From Mesorhizobium sp. B2-1-1 (GTDB lineage Bacteria > Pseudomonadota > Alphaproteobacteria > Rhizobiales > Rhizobiaceae), in NCBI RefSeq assembly GCF_006442975.2, contig NZ_CP083954.1, positions 4,533,501-4,597,500 of the forward strand: DNA of 64,000 nucleotides. Direction: 5' to 3'. A program made the position numbers and the translations under genes. Under the pieces are notes generated by a model that saw only the letters and a program-made list of their open reading frames with translations, did no database searches and was not told the DNA's origin. Positions 49,670 to 59,477 of this stretch are shown here, one piece after another (the stretch's first letter is position 1; each line of letters begins with the position of its first letter).

Positions 49670-52600
49670 TCAGCTTGCCTCGCGCATGGCTTCGGCTGCC
49701 TGCAGATCGACCGAAACGAGCTGGCTGACGCCCTGCTCGGCCATGGTCACCCCGAACAGCCGGTCCATGCGCGCCATGGTGATCGGATTGTGGGTGATGA
49801 TGACGAAGCGCGTCTCGGTGGTCTTGGCCATCTCGTCCATCAGATTGCAGAAGCGTTCGACATTGTGGTCGTCGAGCGGCGCATCGACCTCGTCGAGCAC
49901 GCAGATCGGCGCCGGGTTGGTGAGGAACACGGCGAAGATCAGCGACATCGCCGTAAGCGCCTGTTCGCCGCCGGACAGCAGCGTCATGGTCTGCGGCTTC
50001 TTGCCGGGCGGACGGGCAAGGATTTCAAGCCCCGCCTCAAGCGGATCCTCGGATTCGATCAGCTGCAATTCCGCCGTGCCGCCGCCGAAGAGATGCGAAA
50101 ACAGCCGCTGGAAATGGCCGTTGACCACGTCGAAGGCCGCGAGAAGCCGCTCGCGGCCCTCGCGGTTGAGGCTCTGGATCGCTTGCCGGAGCTTGCGGAT
50201 CGCCTCGATGATGTCCTCGCGCTCCGAGACGATGGTCTCCAGCCGGTCCGAAAGCTCCTTCTGCTCTTCCTCGGCGCGCAGGTTAACGGCGCCGAGCCGC
50301 TCGCGCTCGATCTTCAGCCTGTCGAGCTGGCGCTCGATCTCGGCCATTTCGGGCATCGGATCGTCCGCTTCCAGCCCGGTATGGCGGATGACCAGATGTG
50401 GCGGCGTGTTCAGCGTCTCCTGGATGCGCGCCTCGACCTCCAGCCGGCGCTCGTCGGCCGCGGTCAAGCGCTCCTCGGCGCGGACACGGGTCTCGCGCGC
50501 CTCGGCCAGCGACTGGATGGCGCCGGTGGCCGCCTTGTCCAGTTCGGCCTGCCTGTTCTCCGCTTCCTGCAGACGGTCGGCTGCCGCCTTGCGCAAGGTC
50601 TCGGCTTCGGTGAGCTGCGACAGCAAGGCGCGCCGCTTGGCATCGATCTCGTCGGGTGCGTCGGCCAATCTCTCGCGTTCGGCCTCGGCCTCTGCCTTGC
50701 GTTCGCCCAGCGAGGCGATCTGCGTCGAAGCGTTCTCGGCGCGCTCCAGCCAGTTGCTGCGCTCGGCGCCGATCGCATCGAGCCGGCGCGAACGCGCCTC
50801 GGCCTCCCGCCGCAACCCTTCATGGACGGCACGCGCATCGGCGAGCGTGGCGCGGTCGCGGGCGACATTGGCCGAGGATTGCTCGAGCTGTATCTGCAGG
50901 TCGCCGAGATCGGGCGCGTCCTGCAGCAGCATTTCCGCCTCGGCAAAGGCGGCCGAAGTTTCTTCATGACTGTCGACAATACGGGCGCGGGCCTCGTCCA
51001 GGGCGGCGCGCCGGCTCGCCAACTCGCCGCCGGCCTTTTCGGCTTCGGCCAGCGCGTTGCGGGCGGCGTCCAGCCCGTGCTGGGCGTCGCGTCCGGCCTG
51101 ACGCGCGGCGCGCTCGGCCTCGCTGGCCTCGCGAAGCGACTGTTCGGCCTGTGCGAGCACTGCCTCGGCCTCGCGCAGCACAAGCGTCGCCTGCACCGCT
51201 TCGGCATCGAGCTCGGCCAGCCGGTTCTTTTGCGCCAGGCGTTGCGCGGCCGCGGTCGGCGCGTCGGCGCTGGCGGTCAGCCCGTCCCACCGCCACAGCG
51301 CGCCCTCAGGGCTGACCAGCCTCTGGCCGGGCGCGAGCAGCCCTTGCACGCGGCGGCCGTCGGCGGCTTCGACAATGCCGATCTGCGCCAGCCGGCGGGC
51401 AAGCTGCGCCGGGGCACGTACCACGCTGGCCAGGCTCTTGATGCCTTCGGGAAGCGCGGCGTCACCGGTCTGGATCGCGCTCTCGCCCCAATGCACCGGG
51501 GCGCTGCGGTCGAGCGGCACGTCAAGGTCCTCGCCGAGGGCGGCGCCCAAGGCCGTCTCATAGCCGCGCTCGACGCTGATCTGTTCCAGCACGGACGGGA
51601 AGAGATCGCCGCTGGCTGCGTTCAGGATCTTGGCCAGCGTGCGGGCTTCGGTTTCGATGCGCGCCAGTTCGGCCCTGGCGTCCTGTAACGGCGGGCGGGC
51701 GGCATTTTCGGCGGCGCGCGCCTCGGCGACCGCCTGTTCGGCGGCAATCGCGCCGGCCTCGCTCTCTTCGAGCCGCGCCAGCGCGTCCTCGACCAGAAGT
51801 CGCTTCTCGGCCGGGTCGGGCAGGCCCGCGACTTTGGAGAGCATTTCCGACAATTCGCGGTCGACATCGGCGAGTTGGCGGGCGAAACGGTCCCGACGCT
51901 CGGCGGTCTCGCGCAGCGTCCGCTCGACCTGATTGCGCGAAGCGGCGGCCTCGGCCCGCTCGGCGGTAAGTGCTGCAAGCCTGGCTTCGCTCTGCGAGAG
52001 CGTCGCGGCTGCCTGTTCGAAGGCGGCGCGGGTGGTTGCTTCACGCTCGGCCGCGCCGCCATTTTCGGAGTTGAGCGCTGCTTCCTCGGCGCGCAGGCGT
52101 TCCAGGATATCCGCATTGTCGCGCACCATGCGCTCCTCGCGGGCGATGTCACCGTCGAGCTGCTGGAGCCGGCGCTCGAGTTCCGCCTGACGGGCGCGGA
52201 TGCGGCCGGCTTCTTCCTCGATCTGCGATCTGGCGATCGACAGGCGCTGGAAGGCCGCGGCCGCCGCAGCTTCGGCGTCACGCAAATCGGGCAGCCGATG
52301 CGCGCCGATACCTTGCTCCCTGGCGGCCGCCATCTGGGCGGCGGCGCGGTCGCCAACCAGGGCGGTGGCGACGGCCAGCGCCGAACGTGCCTCGCCTTCC
52401 TGGGCCTTGGCCAGCGTCCAGCGCAGATGGAGCAGCGTCGCCTCGGCCTTGCGGATGTCGGCCGACAGGTTCTTGAAGCGGGAGGCCTGGCGTGCTTGGC
52501 GCTTCAGGCTTTCGATCTGGCTTTCCAGCTCGCCAACGACGTCATCCAGGCGCTCGAGGTTCTGCTCGGCGGCCTTGAGCCTGAGTTCGGCCTCGTGGCG

Positions 52601-53128
52601 GCGCGTATGCAGGCCGGAAATGCCGGCCGCTTCTTCCAGCAGGGCGCGGCGCGCCTGGGGCTTGGCCTGGATCAGCTCGCCGATGCGACCCTGGCCAACC
52701 ATCGAGGGCGAACGCGCGCCGGTCGACTGGTCGGCGAACAGAAGCTGCACGTCCTTGGCGCGCGCTTCCTTGCCGTTGATACGGTAGAGCGAGCCCGCCT
52801 CACGCTCGATGCGGCGCGAGACCTGCAATTCGTCGGCGTCGTTGAAGGCTGCCGGCGCCGAGCGATCGCTGTTGTCGAGGAACAACGTGACCTCGGCGGT
52901 ATTGCGTGCCGGGCGCGTGCCCGAGCCGGAAAAGATCACGTCGTCCATGCCGGACGCGCGCATGTTCTTGTAGGAGCTTTCGCCCATCACCCAGCGCAGC
53001 GCCTCGACAAGGTTAGACTTGCCGCAGCCGTTCGGCCCGACAATGCCCGTCAGGCCGCGTTCGATCACGAACTCGCCTGGTTCGACGAAGGATTTGAAAC
53101 CGAGGAGGCGAAGGCGCGAAAACTTCAT
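49670..53128 (-). CDS. smc: Chromosome segregation protein SMC
   Basis: This is the condensin-type ATPase that organises and segregates the chromosome. The 1152-residue protein has Walker A GPNGCGKSNLVEALRWVMG near residue 32 and long alternating coiled coils (for example RQAELERRLQQLDGDIAREERMV and AELDAEAVQATLVLREAEAVL). It has a hinge region near 510-620 (LEQISVERGYETALGAALGEDL), the signature LLSGGEQALTAMSLIFAVFL near 1050 and Walker B ICVLDEVDAPLDDHNV. Length and layout are normal for Rhizobiales. Long open frames on the opposite strand are shadows of its GC-rich third positions. Confidence 0.97.
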   Translation of the reverse strand: MKFSRLRLLGFKSFVEPGEFVIERGLTGIVGPNGCGKSNLVEALRWVMGESSYKNMRASGMDDVIFSGSGTRPARNTAEVTLFLDNSDRSAPAAFNDADELQVSRRIEREAGSLYRINGKEARAKDVQLLFADQSTGARSPSMVGQGRIGELIQAKPQARRALLEEAAGISGLHTRRHEAELRLKAAEQNLERLDDVVGELESQIESLKRQARQASRFKNLSADIRKAEATLLHLRWTLAKAQEGEARSALAVATALVGDRAAAQMAAAREQGIGAHRLPDLRDAEAAAAAAFQRLSIARSQIEEEAGRIRARQAELERRLQQLDGDIAREERMVRDNADILERLRAEEAALNSENGGAAEREATTRAAFEQAAATLSQSEARLAALTAERAEAAASRNQVERTLRETAERRDRFARQLADVDRELSEMLSKVAGLPDPAEKRLLVEDALARLEESEAGAIAAEQAVAEARAAENAARPPLQDARAELARIETEARTLAKILNAASGDLFPSVLEQISVERGYETALGAALGEDLDVPLDRSAPVHWGESAIQTGDAALPEGIKSLASVVRAPAQLARRLAQIGIVEAADGRRVQGLLAPGQRLVSPEGALWRWDGLTASADAPTAAAQRLAQKNRLAELDAEAVQATLVLREAEAVLAQAEQSLREASEAERAARQAGRDAQHGLDAARNALAEAEKAGGELASRRAALDEARARIVDSHEETSAAFAEAEMLLQDAPDLGDLQIQLEQSSANVARDRATLADARAVHEGLRREAEARSRRLDAIGAERSNWLERAENASTQIASLGERKAEAEAERERLADAPDEIDAKRRALLSQLTEAETLRKAAADRLQEAENRQAELDKAATGAIQSLAEARETRVRAEERLTAADERRLEVEARIQETLNTPPHLVIRHTGLEADDPMPEMAEIERQLDRLKIERERLGAVNLRAEEEQKELSDRLETIVSEREDIIEAIRKLRQAIQSLNREGRERLLAAFDVVNGHFQRLFSHLFGGGTAELQLIESEDPLEAGLEILARPPGKKPQTMTLLSGGEQALTAMSLIFAVFLTNPAPICVLDEVDAPLDDHNVERFCNLMDEMAKTTETRFVIITHNPITMARMDRLFGVTMAEQGVSQLVSVDLQAAEAMREAS

Positions 53129-53160
53129 TCACGCCGCCCTGAAAGCGACTTTTGCGAAAA

Positions 53161-53232
53161 CGCGCCGCGGGTTTGCGGCGGCGCGCAGCACGGCCAAAGG
53201 CCACGCATGCCGAAGCGCTGCCGCTTCGGCAT
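53161..53232. terminator. Two hairpins between dsbA-like gene and smc
   Basis: Between the smc start and the end of the thiol-disulfide gene there are two stem-loops. The first pairs CGCGCCGC (53161-53168) with GCGGCGCG (53178-53185). The second is a perfect 11-base stem ATGCCGAAGCG / CGCTTCGGCAT at 53207-53217 and 53222-53232 with loop CTGC. No T-run follows in either direction, so a Rho-independent terminator is only possible, not shown. Confidence 0.4.
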
Positions 53233-53242
53233 CGCCAGGACG

Positions 53243-53986
53243 TCAGAGCTGAGGGTCGATGATGGCCGACATTTCCTCAATCGACATCGCCCCTTTGTAG
53301 GTCTTTCCGTTGATGAAGAAGGTCGGCGTCGAGTCGACCTTGAATTCGTCGGCGCCGCGTTTCTGGACCGCCCTCACATCGTCCAGAAGTTTCTGGTCCG
53401 TCAAGCAGGCTTCGAAGGACTCCTGTGTAAAACCGGCGAGCTTGGAGATTTGCAGCAGCGCATCCTTGGTGTTGGACACGCCCACCCAGTTCGCCTGCTG
53501 CTTGAACAGGACATCCACCATCGGGAAGTAGTTGTCCTTGGCGCAGCGCGCCAGCATGAAACCGGCCTCGGCGCTCGGATCGAACGGGAATTCGCGCAGA
53601 ATATAGCGCGCCTTGCCGGTATCGATGTATTTCTTCTTCAATTCCGGAAAGGTGGTTTCGGCAAAATGCGCGCAATGCGGGCAGGTCATCGAGGCGTATT
53701 CGACGATCGTGACCTTGGCGTCGTCCTTGCCGAGTTGCTTGTCGGGCAATGCGCCGGGCTTAAGCAGTTCGGCCATGTCGACGGTGCCTTGAGCCTCCGG
53801 CGCCTTGACGGCGGCCGGCGTGGCCGATGTCGCGGGTGCGGCGGGAGCGGCAGGCTTCACATCGGCCGCCTTGGCTTCCTCACCAGAGTCGCTGCATGCC
53901 GCAAGCACGGCCACCACCGGAATGGCGGCCAGCGAAGACAGCAGGTTTCTGCGGGACAAGCTTTTGCCGAACGGAGGACGGTTCAT
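53243..53986 (-). CDS. DsbA/DsbG-like thiol-disulfide oxidoreductase, exported lipoprotein
   Basis: This is a periplasmic thioredoxin-fold protein of 247 residues. The N-terminus has SRRNLLSSLAAIPVVAVLAAC, combining a twin-arginine pattern with a lipobox, so Tat-dependent export and lipidation are both possible. An Ala-rich linker follows, then the active site MTCPHCAHF near residue 105 (CPHC). The cis-Pro region is near VDSTPTFFINGKTYKG. ATG 53986 follows AGGTG six bases upstream; GTG 53995 would add three residues. It is upstream of smc in the same direction. Confidence 0.9.
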   Translation of the reverse strand: MNRPPFGKSLSRRNLLSSLAAIPVVAVLAACSDSGEEAKAADVKPAAPAAPATSATPAAVKAPEAQGTVDMAELLKPGALPDKQLGKDDAKVTIVEYASMTCPHCAHFAETTFPELKKKYIDTGKARYILREFPFDPSAEAGFMLARCAKDNYFPMVDVLFKQQANWVGVSNTKDALLQISKLAGFTQESFEACLTDQKLLDDVRAVQKRGADEFKVDSTPTFFINGKTYKGAMSIEEMSAIIDPQL

Positions 53987-54128
53987 ACGAATCACCTGAC
54001 AGGGGTTGGATTTTGCAACGCAAAGGCACGAAAAGGCGAGAGTTGGCGCGAATTAAGGCATCGCCGTCCCCAATCCAATCGTGAAACTTGAAGCTTATAA
54101 TCACGAAATCGCGAGATTGGCGACGGTG

Positions 54129-54629
54129 CTATGACTTTCTTTGTCCCAGAATAGTGGCGCCGAGCCGCTCCAGAGAGGCACGCAGGCCATCGTCTTCTAT
54201 CTTGCCGACGATGTGCGACAGTCTTGATTTTTCCGCCTCATTGAGAGGCCTGACGGGTGGTTTCGGCCGCGCCTTTTCACTTAGAACCGGCTTCTGCACT
54301 ATCCTGATGCGGCCGATGGCCGTGAAGCCGAGAAATGCATTGACGCGATTGATGATCTCGCCGGCCTCATGCTGCAGATGGAGCGCCGCCATGCCCTCGC
54401 AGGCGATCACCAGCACGGCCGGCTCGAACGGGTCGTCTTCGTGCAGCCGCCGAGGCCACTGGATCTTTTCAGGGCGCGAATGGCCGGCCAGGCGCGAACC
54501 GGCAATCTCTTCCCACGACTGGACCAGGCTGACCGAAATGCCCGCCCGCTTGCGCAGCACCGGGTCGAGGATCGCGGTGGCGAGATCGCTCACCGGAACG
54601 GGATTGCCGAAGGGCTTTTTCCCTGCCAT
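54129..54629 (-). CDS. DUF721 / DciA-like protein
   Basis: This 166-residue protein has the DUF721 signature in the region LVQSWEEIAGSRLAGHSRPEKIQWPRR and LVIACEGMAALHLQHEAGEIINRVNAFLGFTAIGRIRIVQ. DciA proteins of this family are reported to help load the replicative helicase DnaB; the assignment here is by similarity. ATG 54629 begins MAGKKPFGNPVPVSDLATAI; an upstream ATG at 54692 lies inside the region before mutY and is less likely. It is divergent from mutY, leaving only 56 bases for both promoters. Confidence 0.8.
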   Translation of the reverse strand: MAGKKPFGNPVPVSDLATAILDPVLRKRAGISVSLVQSWEEIAGSRLAGHSRPEKIQWPRRLHEDDPFEPAVLVIACEGMAALHLQHEAGEIINRVNAFLGFTAIGRIRIVQKPVLSEKARPKPPVRPLNEAEKSRLSHIVGKIEDDGLRASLERLGATILGQRKS

Positions 54630-54685
54630 GTGCGTTCTCCAGCCACCCACCTCCACTCTTCCCGGCCGAGGCCGATACGAGATCA

Positions 54686-55924
54686 ATGGCACCGCACGAG
54701 CAGACCCGCAAGGCCATATCAGAGGACAGCAGCAGCAAAGCTGCGTCTAGTGACAGCAGCAAAGCTGCGTCTAGTGACAGCAGCAAAGCTGCGTCTAGTG
54801 ACAGCAGCAGAGCTGCGTCCGGGGACAGCAGCAAAGCTGGCGATACCGCATCCCGCCTGCTCGCATGGTACGACGTGCATCATCGCGAGTTGCCGTGGCG
54901 CGTGACCCCGCGCGACCATGCCCGTGGCGTGCGGCCCGATCCTTACCGGATCTGGCTGTCGGAGGTCATGCTGCAGCAGACCACGGTTGAAGCCGTGAAG
55001 GCCTATTTTCGCGCCTTTGTCGAGAAATGGCCTGATGTCGCGGCGCTGGCGGCGGCGCCCGTCGAGGACGTGATGAAAGCCTGGGCAGGGCTCGGCTACT
55101 ATTCCCGTGCCCGCAACCTCAAGGCCTGTGCCGATCTGGTGGCCGGGCGCGACGGCCGGTTTCCGGATACGGAAGCCGGCTTGAAGGAATTGCCGGGCAT
55201 CGGCGCCTATACTTCGGCGGCGATCGCGGCGATCGCTTTCGACCGGCCGGCTGCCGTCGTCGATGGCAATGTCGAACGTGTCGTGACCCGCCTGTTCTCC
55301 ATTGCCACGCCGCTCAGCGAAGCCAAGGCCGACATTCGCGCCCGTGTCGAGCGCATGGTTCCCACGACGAGGCCCGGCGATTTCGCTCAGGCGATGATGG
55401 ACCTCGGCGCCACGATCTGTACCCCGCGCCGGCCGCGCTGCATGCTTTGCCCGCTGCGCGAGGGCTGCAGCGCGGTCGTTTCAGGCGATCCTGAACAATA
55501 TCCCGTGCGCCTGCCCAAGGCCGACAAACCGCTGCGGCGCGGCGCAGCCTTCGTCGCCGTGCGAAGCGACGGTGCCATTCTTCTGCGCAAACGCGCCGAC
55601 AAAGGGCTGCTCGGCGGCATGACCGAGGTGCCGACGACCGGCTGGACGGCGCGGCTGGACGGCGCGACCACAGCGGCGGCCGCACCCTTTCCCGGCGACT
55701 GGCGACAAGCCGGCCGGATCGCGCATGTCTTCACCCATTTTGCGCTCGAGCTCGAAATCTTCCTCGCCCGAAGCACCGGCGAGACGCCCGCCGGGCATTT
55801 CTGGTCGCTGCCGTCGGACATTTCGGGTGAAGCGCTGCCCACTGTCATGAAAAAGGCAATCGAGGCTGCGATACCCGGCGCGACGAAAAAAGCCGTCACC
55901 GAACAGTGCAGAGAGGCCCCATGA
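54686..55924 (+). CDS. mutY: A/G-specific adenine DNA glycosylase
   Basis: It removes adenine mispaired with 8-oxoguanine. The 412-residue protein has the catalytic Glu region SEVMLQQTTVEAV, the helix-hairpin-helix LKELPGIGAYTSAAIAAIAF, the catalytic Asp in VVDGNVERVVTRLF, the [4Fe-4S] cluster pattern CTPRRPRCMLCPLREGC (C-x6-C-x2-C-x5-C) and a NUDIX-like C-terminal domain. Before the conserved start (ASRLLAWYDVHHRELPWR) it has a non-conserved 50-residue tail made mostly of SSKAASSD repeats. A start downstream of this tail is possible, but ATG 54686 is the only ATG in frame before the core. It overlaps the HAD gene by four bases. Confidence 0.93.
   Translation: MAPHEQTRKAISEDSSSKAASSDSSKAASSDSSKAASSDSSRAASGDSSKAGDTASRLLAWYDVHHRELPWRVTPRDHARGVRPDPYRIWLSEVMLQQTTVEAVKAYFRAFVEKWPDVAALAAAPVEDVMKAWAGLGYYSRARNLKACADLVAGRDGRFPDTEAGLKELPGIGAYTSAAIAAIAFDRPAAVVDGNVERVVTRLFSIATPLSEAKADIRARVERMVPTTRPGDFAQAMMDLGATICTPRRPRCMLCPLREGCSAVVSGDPEQYPVRLPKADKPLRRGAAFVAVRSDGAILLRKRADKGLLGGMTEVPTTGWTARLDGATTAAAAPFPGDWRQAGRIAHVFTHFALELEIFLARSTGETPAGHFWSLPSDISGEALPTVMKKAIEAAIPGATKKAVTEQCREAP
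54731..54839 (+). repeat. In-frame 24-bp minisatellite in mutY 5' end
   Basis: Four full copies and one partial copy of a 24-base unit (AGCAGCAAAGCTGCGTCTAGTGAC) run from 54731. Copies one to three are identical. Copy four has three changes (AGA, TCC, GGG), and the fifth stops after 13 bases. Being a multiple of three, the array encodes SSKAASSD in tandem and can change copy number without breaking the frame. It also lies about 100-210 bases upstream of the divergent DciA-like gene. Confidence 0.9.
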
Positions 55925-56532
55925 CTGAAATCCGCCACATCGTGTTCGACATCGGCAAAGTGCTGATCCACTACGATCCGAACATCCCGTTCAGCCGGCT
56001 TATTCCCGATGCCGAGGAGAGAAAGTGGTTCTTCGACAATGTCTGCACGCATGACTGGAACATCGAGCAGGACCGCGGCCGGACATGGGAAGAGGCGGAA
56101 ACGCTGCTGATCGCGGACCACCCGGATCACGCGGAAAACATCCGCAATTTTCGCCGCCACTGGCACGACATGGTGCCGCATGCCTATGACGACAGCGTCG
56201 CCATCATGGTCGGTCTGATCGACAGCGGCCACGATGTCACCATGCTGACCAACTTCGCCGCCGATACGCTGGCCGAAGCGCGCAAACGCTTCGATTTTCT
56301 CAATCGTCCGCGCGGTGTCACCATTTCGGGTGAGATCGGCAAGATCAAGCCGGATCGCGACATCTACGACCATCACGTCGCCGCGTTCGAGCTCGAACCG
56401 TCCGCGACGCTGTTCATCGACGACAGCCAGAAGAATGTCGACGGCGCCAAAGCGGCCGGCTGGCAGGCAGTGCTGTTCACCGATGCCAAGACACTTCAAG
56501 CAGACCTTGAGCGGCTCGGAATCAAGGCGTGA
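55921..56532 (+). CDS. HAD-IA hydrolase, YihX-like
   Basis: This is a 203-residue haloacid dehalogenase-type phosphatase. Motif I is HIVFDIGKVLIHYDP: the nucleophile Asp is present but the second Asp is replaced by Gly, a form also seen in the YihX group (DLGNV). The C-terminal motif IDDSQKNVDGAKAAGWQAVLF supplies the metal Asp pair. ATG 55921 overlaps the mutY stop by four bases (ATGA). Substrate is unknown; YihX acts on alpha-D-glucose-1-phosphate. Confidence 0.85.
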   Translation: MTEIRHIVFDIGKVLIHYDPNIPFSRLIPDAEERKWFFDNVCTHDWNIEQDRGRTWEEAETLLIADHPDHAENIRNFRRHWHDMVPHAYDDSVAIMVGLIDSGHDVTMLTNFAADTLAEARKRFDFLNRPRGVTISGEIGKIKPDRDIYDHHVAAFELEPSATLFIDDSQKNVDGAKAAGWQAVLFTDAKTLQADLERLGIKA

Positions 56533-56598
56533 TTTGAATCGCTTCCAGTACTTCGTTGAGACTTTGAACCAACGCCAAGGCCGCGGCAATCGGCAGGG

Positions 56599-57759
<1,161 letters not shown>

Positions 57760-57771
57760 TTACTCCCGGTT

Positions 57772-57779
57772 ATGGTTAC
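57772..57779 (-). promoter_or_regulatory. Possible CtrA half-site upstream of ccrM
   Basis: On the minus strand this reads GTAACCAT, seven of eight bases of the CtrA half-site TTAACCAT, 40-47 bases upstream of the ccrM start. CtrA is known to activate ccrM in Caulobacter. No GANTC site was seen in the intergenic region. Confidence 0.4.
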
Positions 57780-57897
57780 CGATCAGCGTAAATATTCGGT
57801 GAAGGGCAGCGATCGGACGCCGCCGGTTTGCGCCGACGTGCCCGTTGGTGTATGCCGCGCCGCCTGAAGCCTGCCCGTTCTCATTGCCCGGATCACC

Positions 57898-58587
57898 ATG
57901 CCCCAGCCAGACCTTGTCATCTTCGATTGCGACGGCGTGCTCGTCGATTCCGAAATCATCGCCGCGCGCGTCGAGGCCGAGCTCCTGACCTTGTCCGGAT
58001 ACGAAATCTCGGCCGAGGAGATTGCCGAGACTTATGCGGGGCTGACGTTCAAGGACATTCTGATGCGGGTTGAGGAGAAGTCCAACATCCCGTTCCAGGT
58101 TTCGCTGATCGATCGCGCCGAAGAGCTGGTCGACCGGAAACTGCGCAGCGACGTTCGTGCCATCGAGGGCGTGCGCGAAGCGGTCGCCTCGGTGACGGCG
58201 CAACGTTGCATCTGCTCCAACTCACGCTCGGAGCGGATAGAATTCATGCTGGAGAAGGTGCATCTGCTGCCATTCTTTGCCGGGCGCATCTTCTCCGCGA
58301 TGGAGACGCCGACCGGAAAAACCAAACCGGCTCCCGACGTGTTCCTGTTCGCCGCCGAAAAGCTCGGCGCCCATCCGGCAAACACTTTCGTCATCGAGGA
58401 TTCCGTGCACGGCGTGACCGGCGCAAGGTCGGCAGGAATGCGTGTCATCGGGTTCACCGGCGCCGCCCATAGCTATCCCGGCCATGCCGATGCGCTGACG
58501 GAGGCGGGCGCCGAGACGGTGATCCGCCGCTGGACGGATCTGAGCGGCACGCTGGCCGCCCTATCAGAATGGTCGGCGGACGCGTGA
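57898..58587 (+). CDS. HAD family phosphatase (phosphoglycolate phosphatase/beta-PGM-like)
   Basis: This 229-residue enzyme has a canonical motif I, VIFDCDGVLVDSEIIAARV, with both Asp residues. It also has motif II ICSNSRSERIEFML, motif III Lys in KTKPAPDVFLFAAEKLGAHP and the acidic motif IV FVIEDSVHGVTGARSAGMRVIGF. A cap domain lies between residues 15 and 85. This is the HAD-IA class that includes phosphoglycolate phosphatase and beta-phosphoglucomutase; the substrate is not determined. It is divergent from ccrM. Confidence 0.88.
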   Translation: MPQPDLVIFDCDGVLVDSEIIAARVEAELLTLSGYEISAEEIAETYAGLTFKDILMRVEEKSNIPFQVSLIDRAEELVDRKLRSDVRAIEGVREAVASVTAQRCICSNSRSERIEFMLEKVHLLPFFAGRIFSAMETPTGKTKPAPDVFLFAAEKLGAHPANTFVIEDSVHGVTGARSAGMRVIGFTGAAHSYPGHADALTEAGAETVIRRWTDLSGTLAALSEWSADA

Positions 58588-58595
58588 GCGTCCGC
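58576..58595. terminator. Hairpin at the end of the HAD gene
   Basis: A perfect eight-base stem GCGGACGC / GCGTCCGC surrounds loop GTGA, which contains the stop codon of the HAD gene. It sits between convergent genes and may act in both directions, but no T-run follows. Confidence 0.4.
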
Positions 58596-58622
58596 TAGGC
58601 CCCGACGAGCACCCCCGCGGAT

Positions 58623-59348
58623 TTAGTTGGTCGCGGCGGCTTTCTTCCTGCTCTTCTTCGGTTTGTCGGTCGCGGCCTTCGGCGCATTTTCATCATAGCC
58701 GGCATAGGCCTGATAATCCTGCGCCGTCGGCGCCGGCACGACGACGTTGGAATCGGTGAAGACGAACTGCGTGGCGACCGAGGGGTCGGTAACCTGGACC
58801 TGGTATTGGTGGATCTGGGAATAAAGCACCTCAGTGCCATGCATTACCGCGGTGCGGATCGGCATGGTGATGGTGCCGGGCGTGAATTTCGGTCCCGGCA
58901 CGATCTTGCCGGCGACGGCGATCTTCATCGTCAGCTGTCCGTCGGCGCGGCTGCAATCGCGGGTCACGTCGCTGATCGAGGCCTGATAAATGACCCTCGC
59001 CGAATCGTCCGGCGGAGTAGCAGCGGCAGCATCCGCCGCAGCCTGGGCCGCGGCATCCTGCGCGGCGTCGCCGGTCTTCTTGAGCTTGGGCCTGGGCTTC
59101 CGGGCTTCGTTGGCGTAGGTGTTGAAGAATGCCGTGCCGTCGCGAAGCATCACCCTCGGGCAATAGGCATTCAACTGGCTGGCCAAAATCTTGGGGTCCT
59201 GCGGCGGCGGTGGCGCGGTCGGGTCCTTCTTGCCAAAACCCAGGTTCAGCATACCGTTGTCGCCTGATTGGCAGCCGGCGGCGGCAAGCATAAAGCCGGT
59301 GAGCGCAAGACCCGCGAAAAAGCGACCGCTGAATGTATGAAACGCCAT
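58623..59348 (-). CDS. Conserved lipoprotein of unknown function
   Basis: This is a 241-residue protein with a lipoprotein signal (FMLAAAGC) and a mature part starting QSGDNGMLNLGFGKKDPT. A region with DGTAFFNTYANEARK and SARVIYQASISDVTRDCSRADGQLTMKIAVAGKIVPGPKFTPGTITMPIRTAVMHG looks like a beta-rich domain. The C-terminus is Lys/Ala-rich and probably disordered. ATG 59348 gives the signal peptide directly. I know similar proteins only as hypothetical lipoproteins of Rhizobiales. It is divergent from thrC and converges on the HAD gene. Confidence 0.75.
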   Translation of the reverse strand: MAFHTFSGRFFAGLALTGFMLAAAGCQSGDNGMLNLGFGKKDPTAPPPPQDPKILASQLNAYCPRVMLRDGTAFFNTYANEARKPRPKLKKTGDAAQDAAAQAAADAAAATPPDDSARVIYQASISDVTRDCSRADGQLTMKIAVAGKIVPGPKFTPGTITMPIRTAVMHGTEVLYSQIHQYQVQVTDPSVATQFVFTDSNVVVPAPTAQDYQAYAGYDENAPKAATDKPKKSRKKAAATN

Positions 59349-59477
59349 GAAACTGCACTTCCCTCTCGCAAAGCTGGTGACGTATATCAACCGCGCGGCA
59401 AAAATGCGACTGAGCCAGCGTAGAAATTAACCACCTTGCGTGGGTCGAAAACCCAAGGCAGTAACGGAATTGTGACG

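Noticed and set aside
49523..51688. Long open frame (about 720 codons) on the strand opposite smc
   Set aside because: It is the shadow of a GC-rich gene with strong third-position bias; smc itself has Walker and signature motifs while the antisense product has none.
51875..54091. Second long open frame (about 740 codons) opposite smc and the DsbA-like gene
   Set aside because: It spans two real genes in antisense, has no ribosome binding site of note and no recognisable domain.
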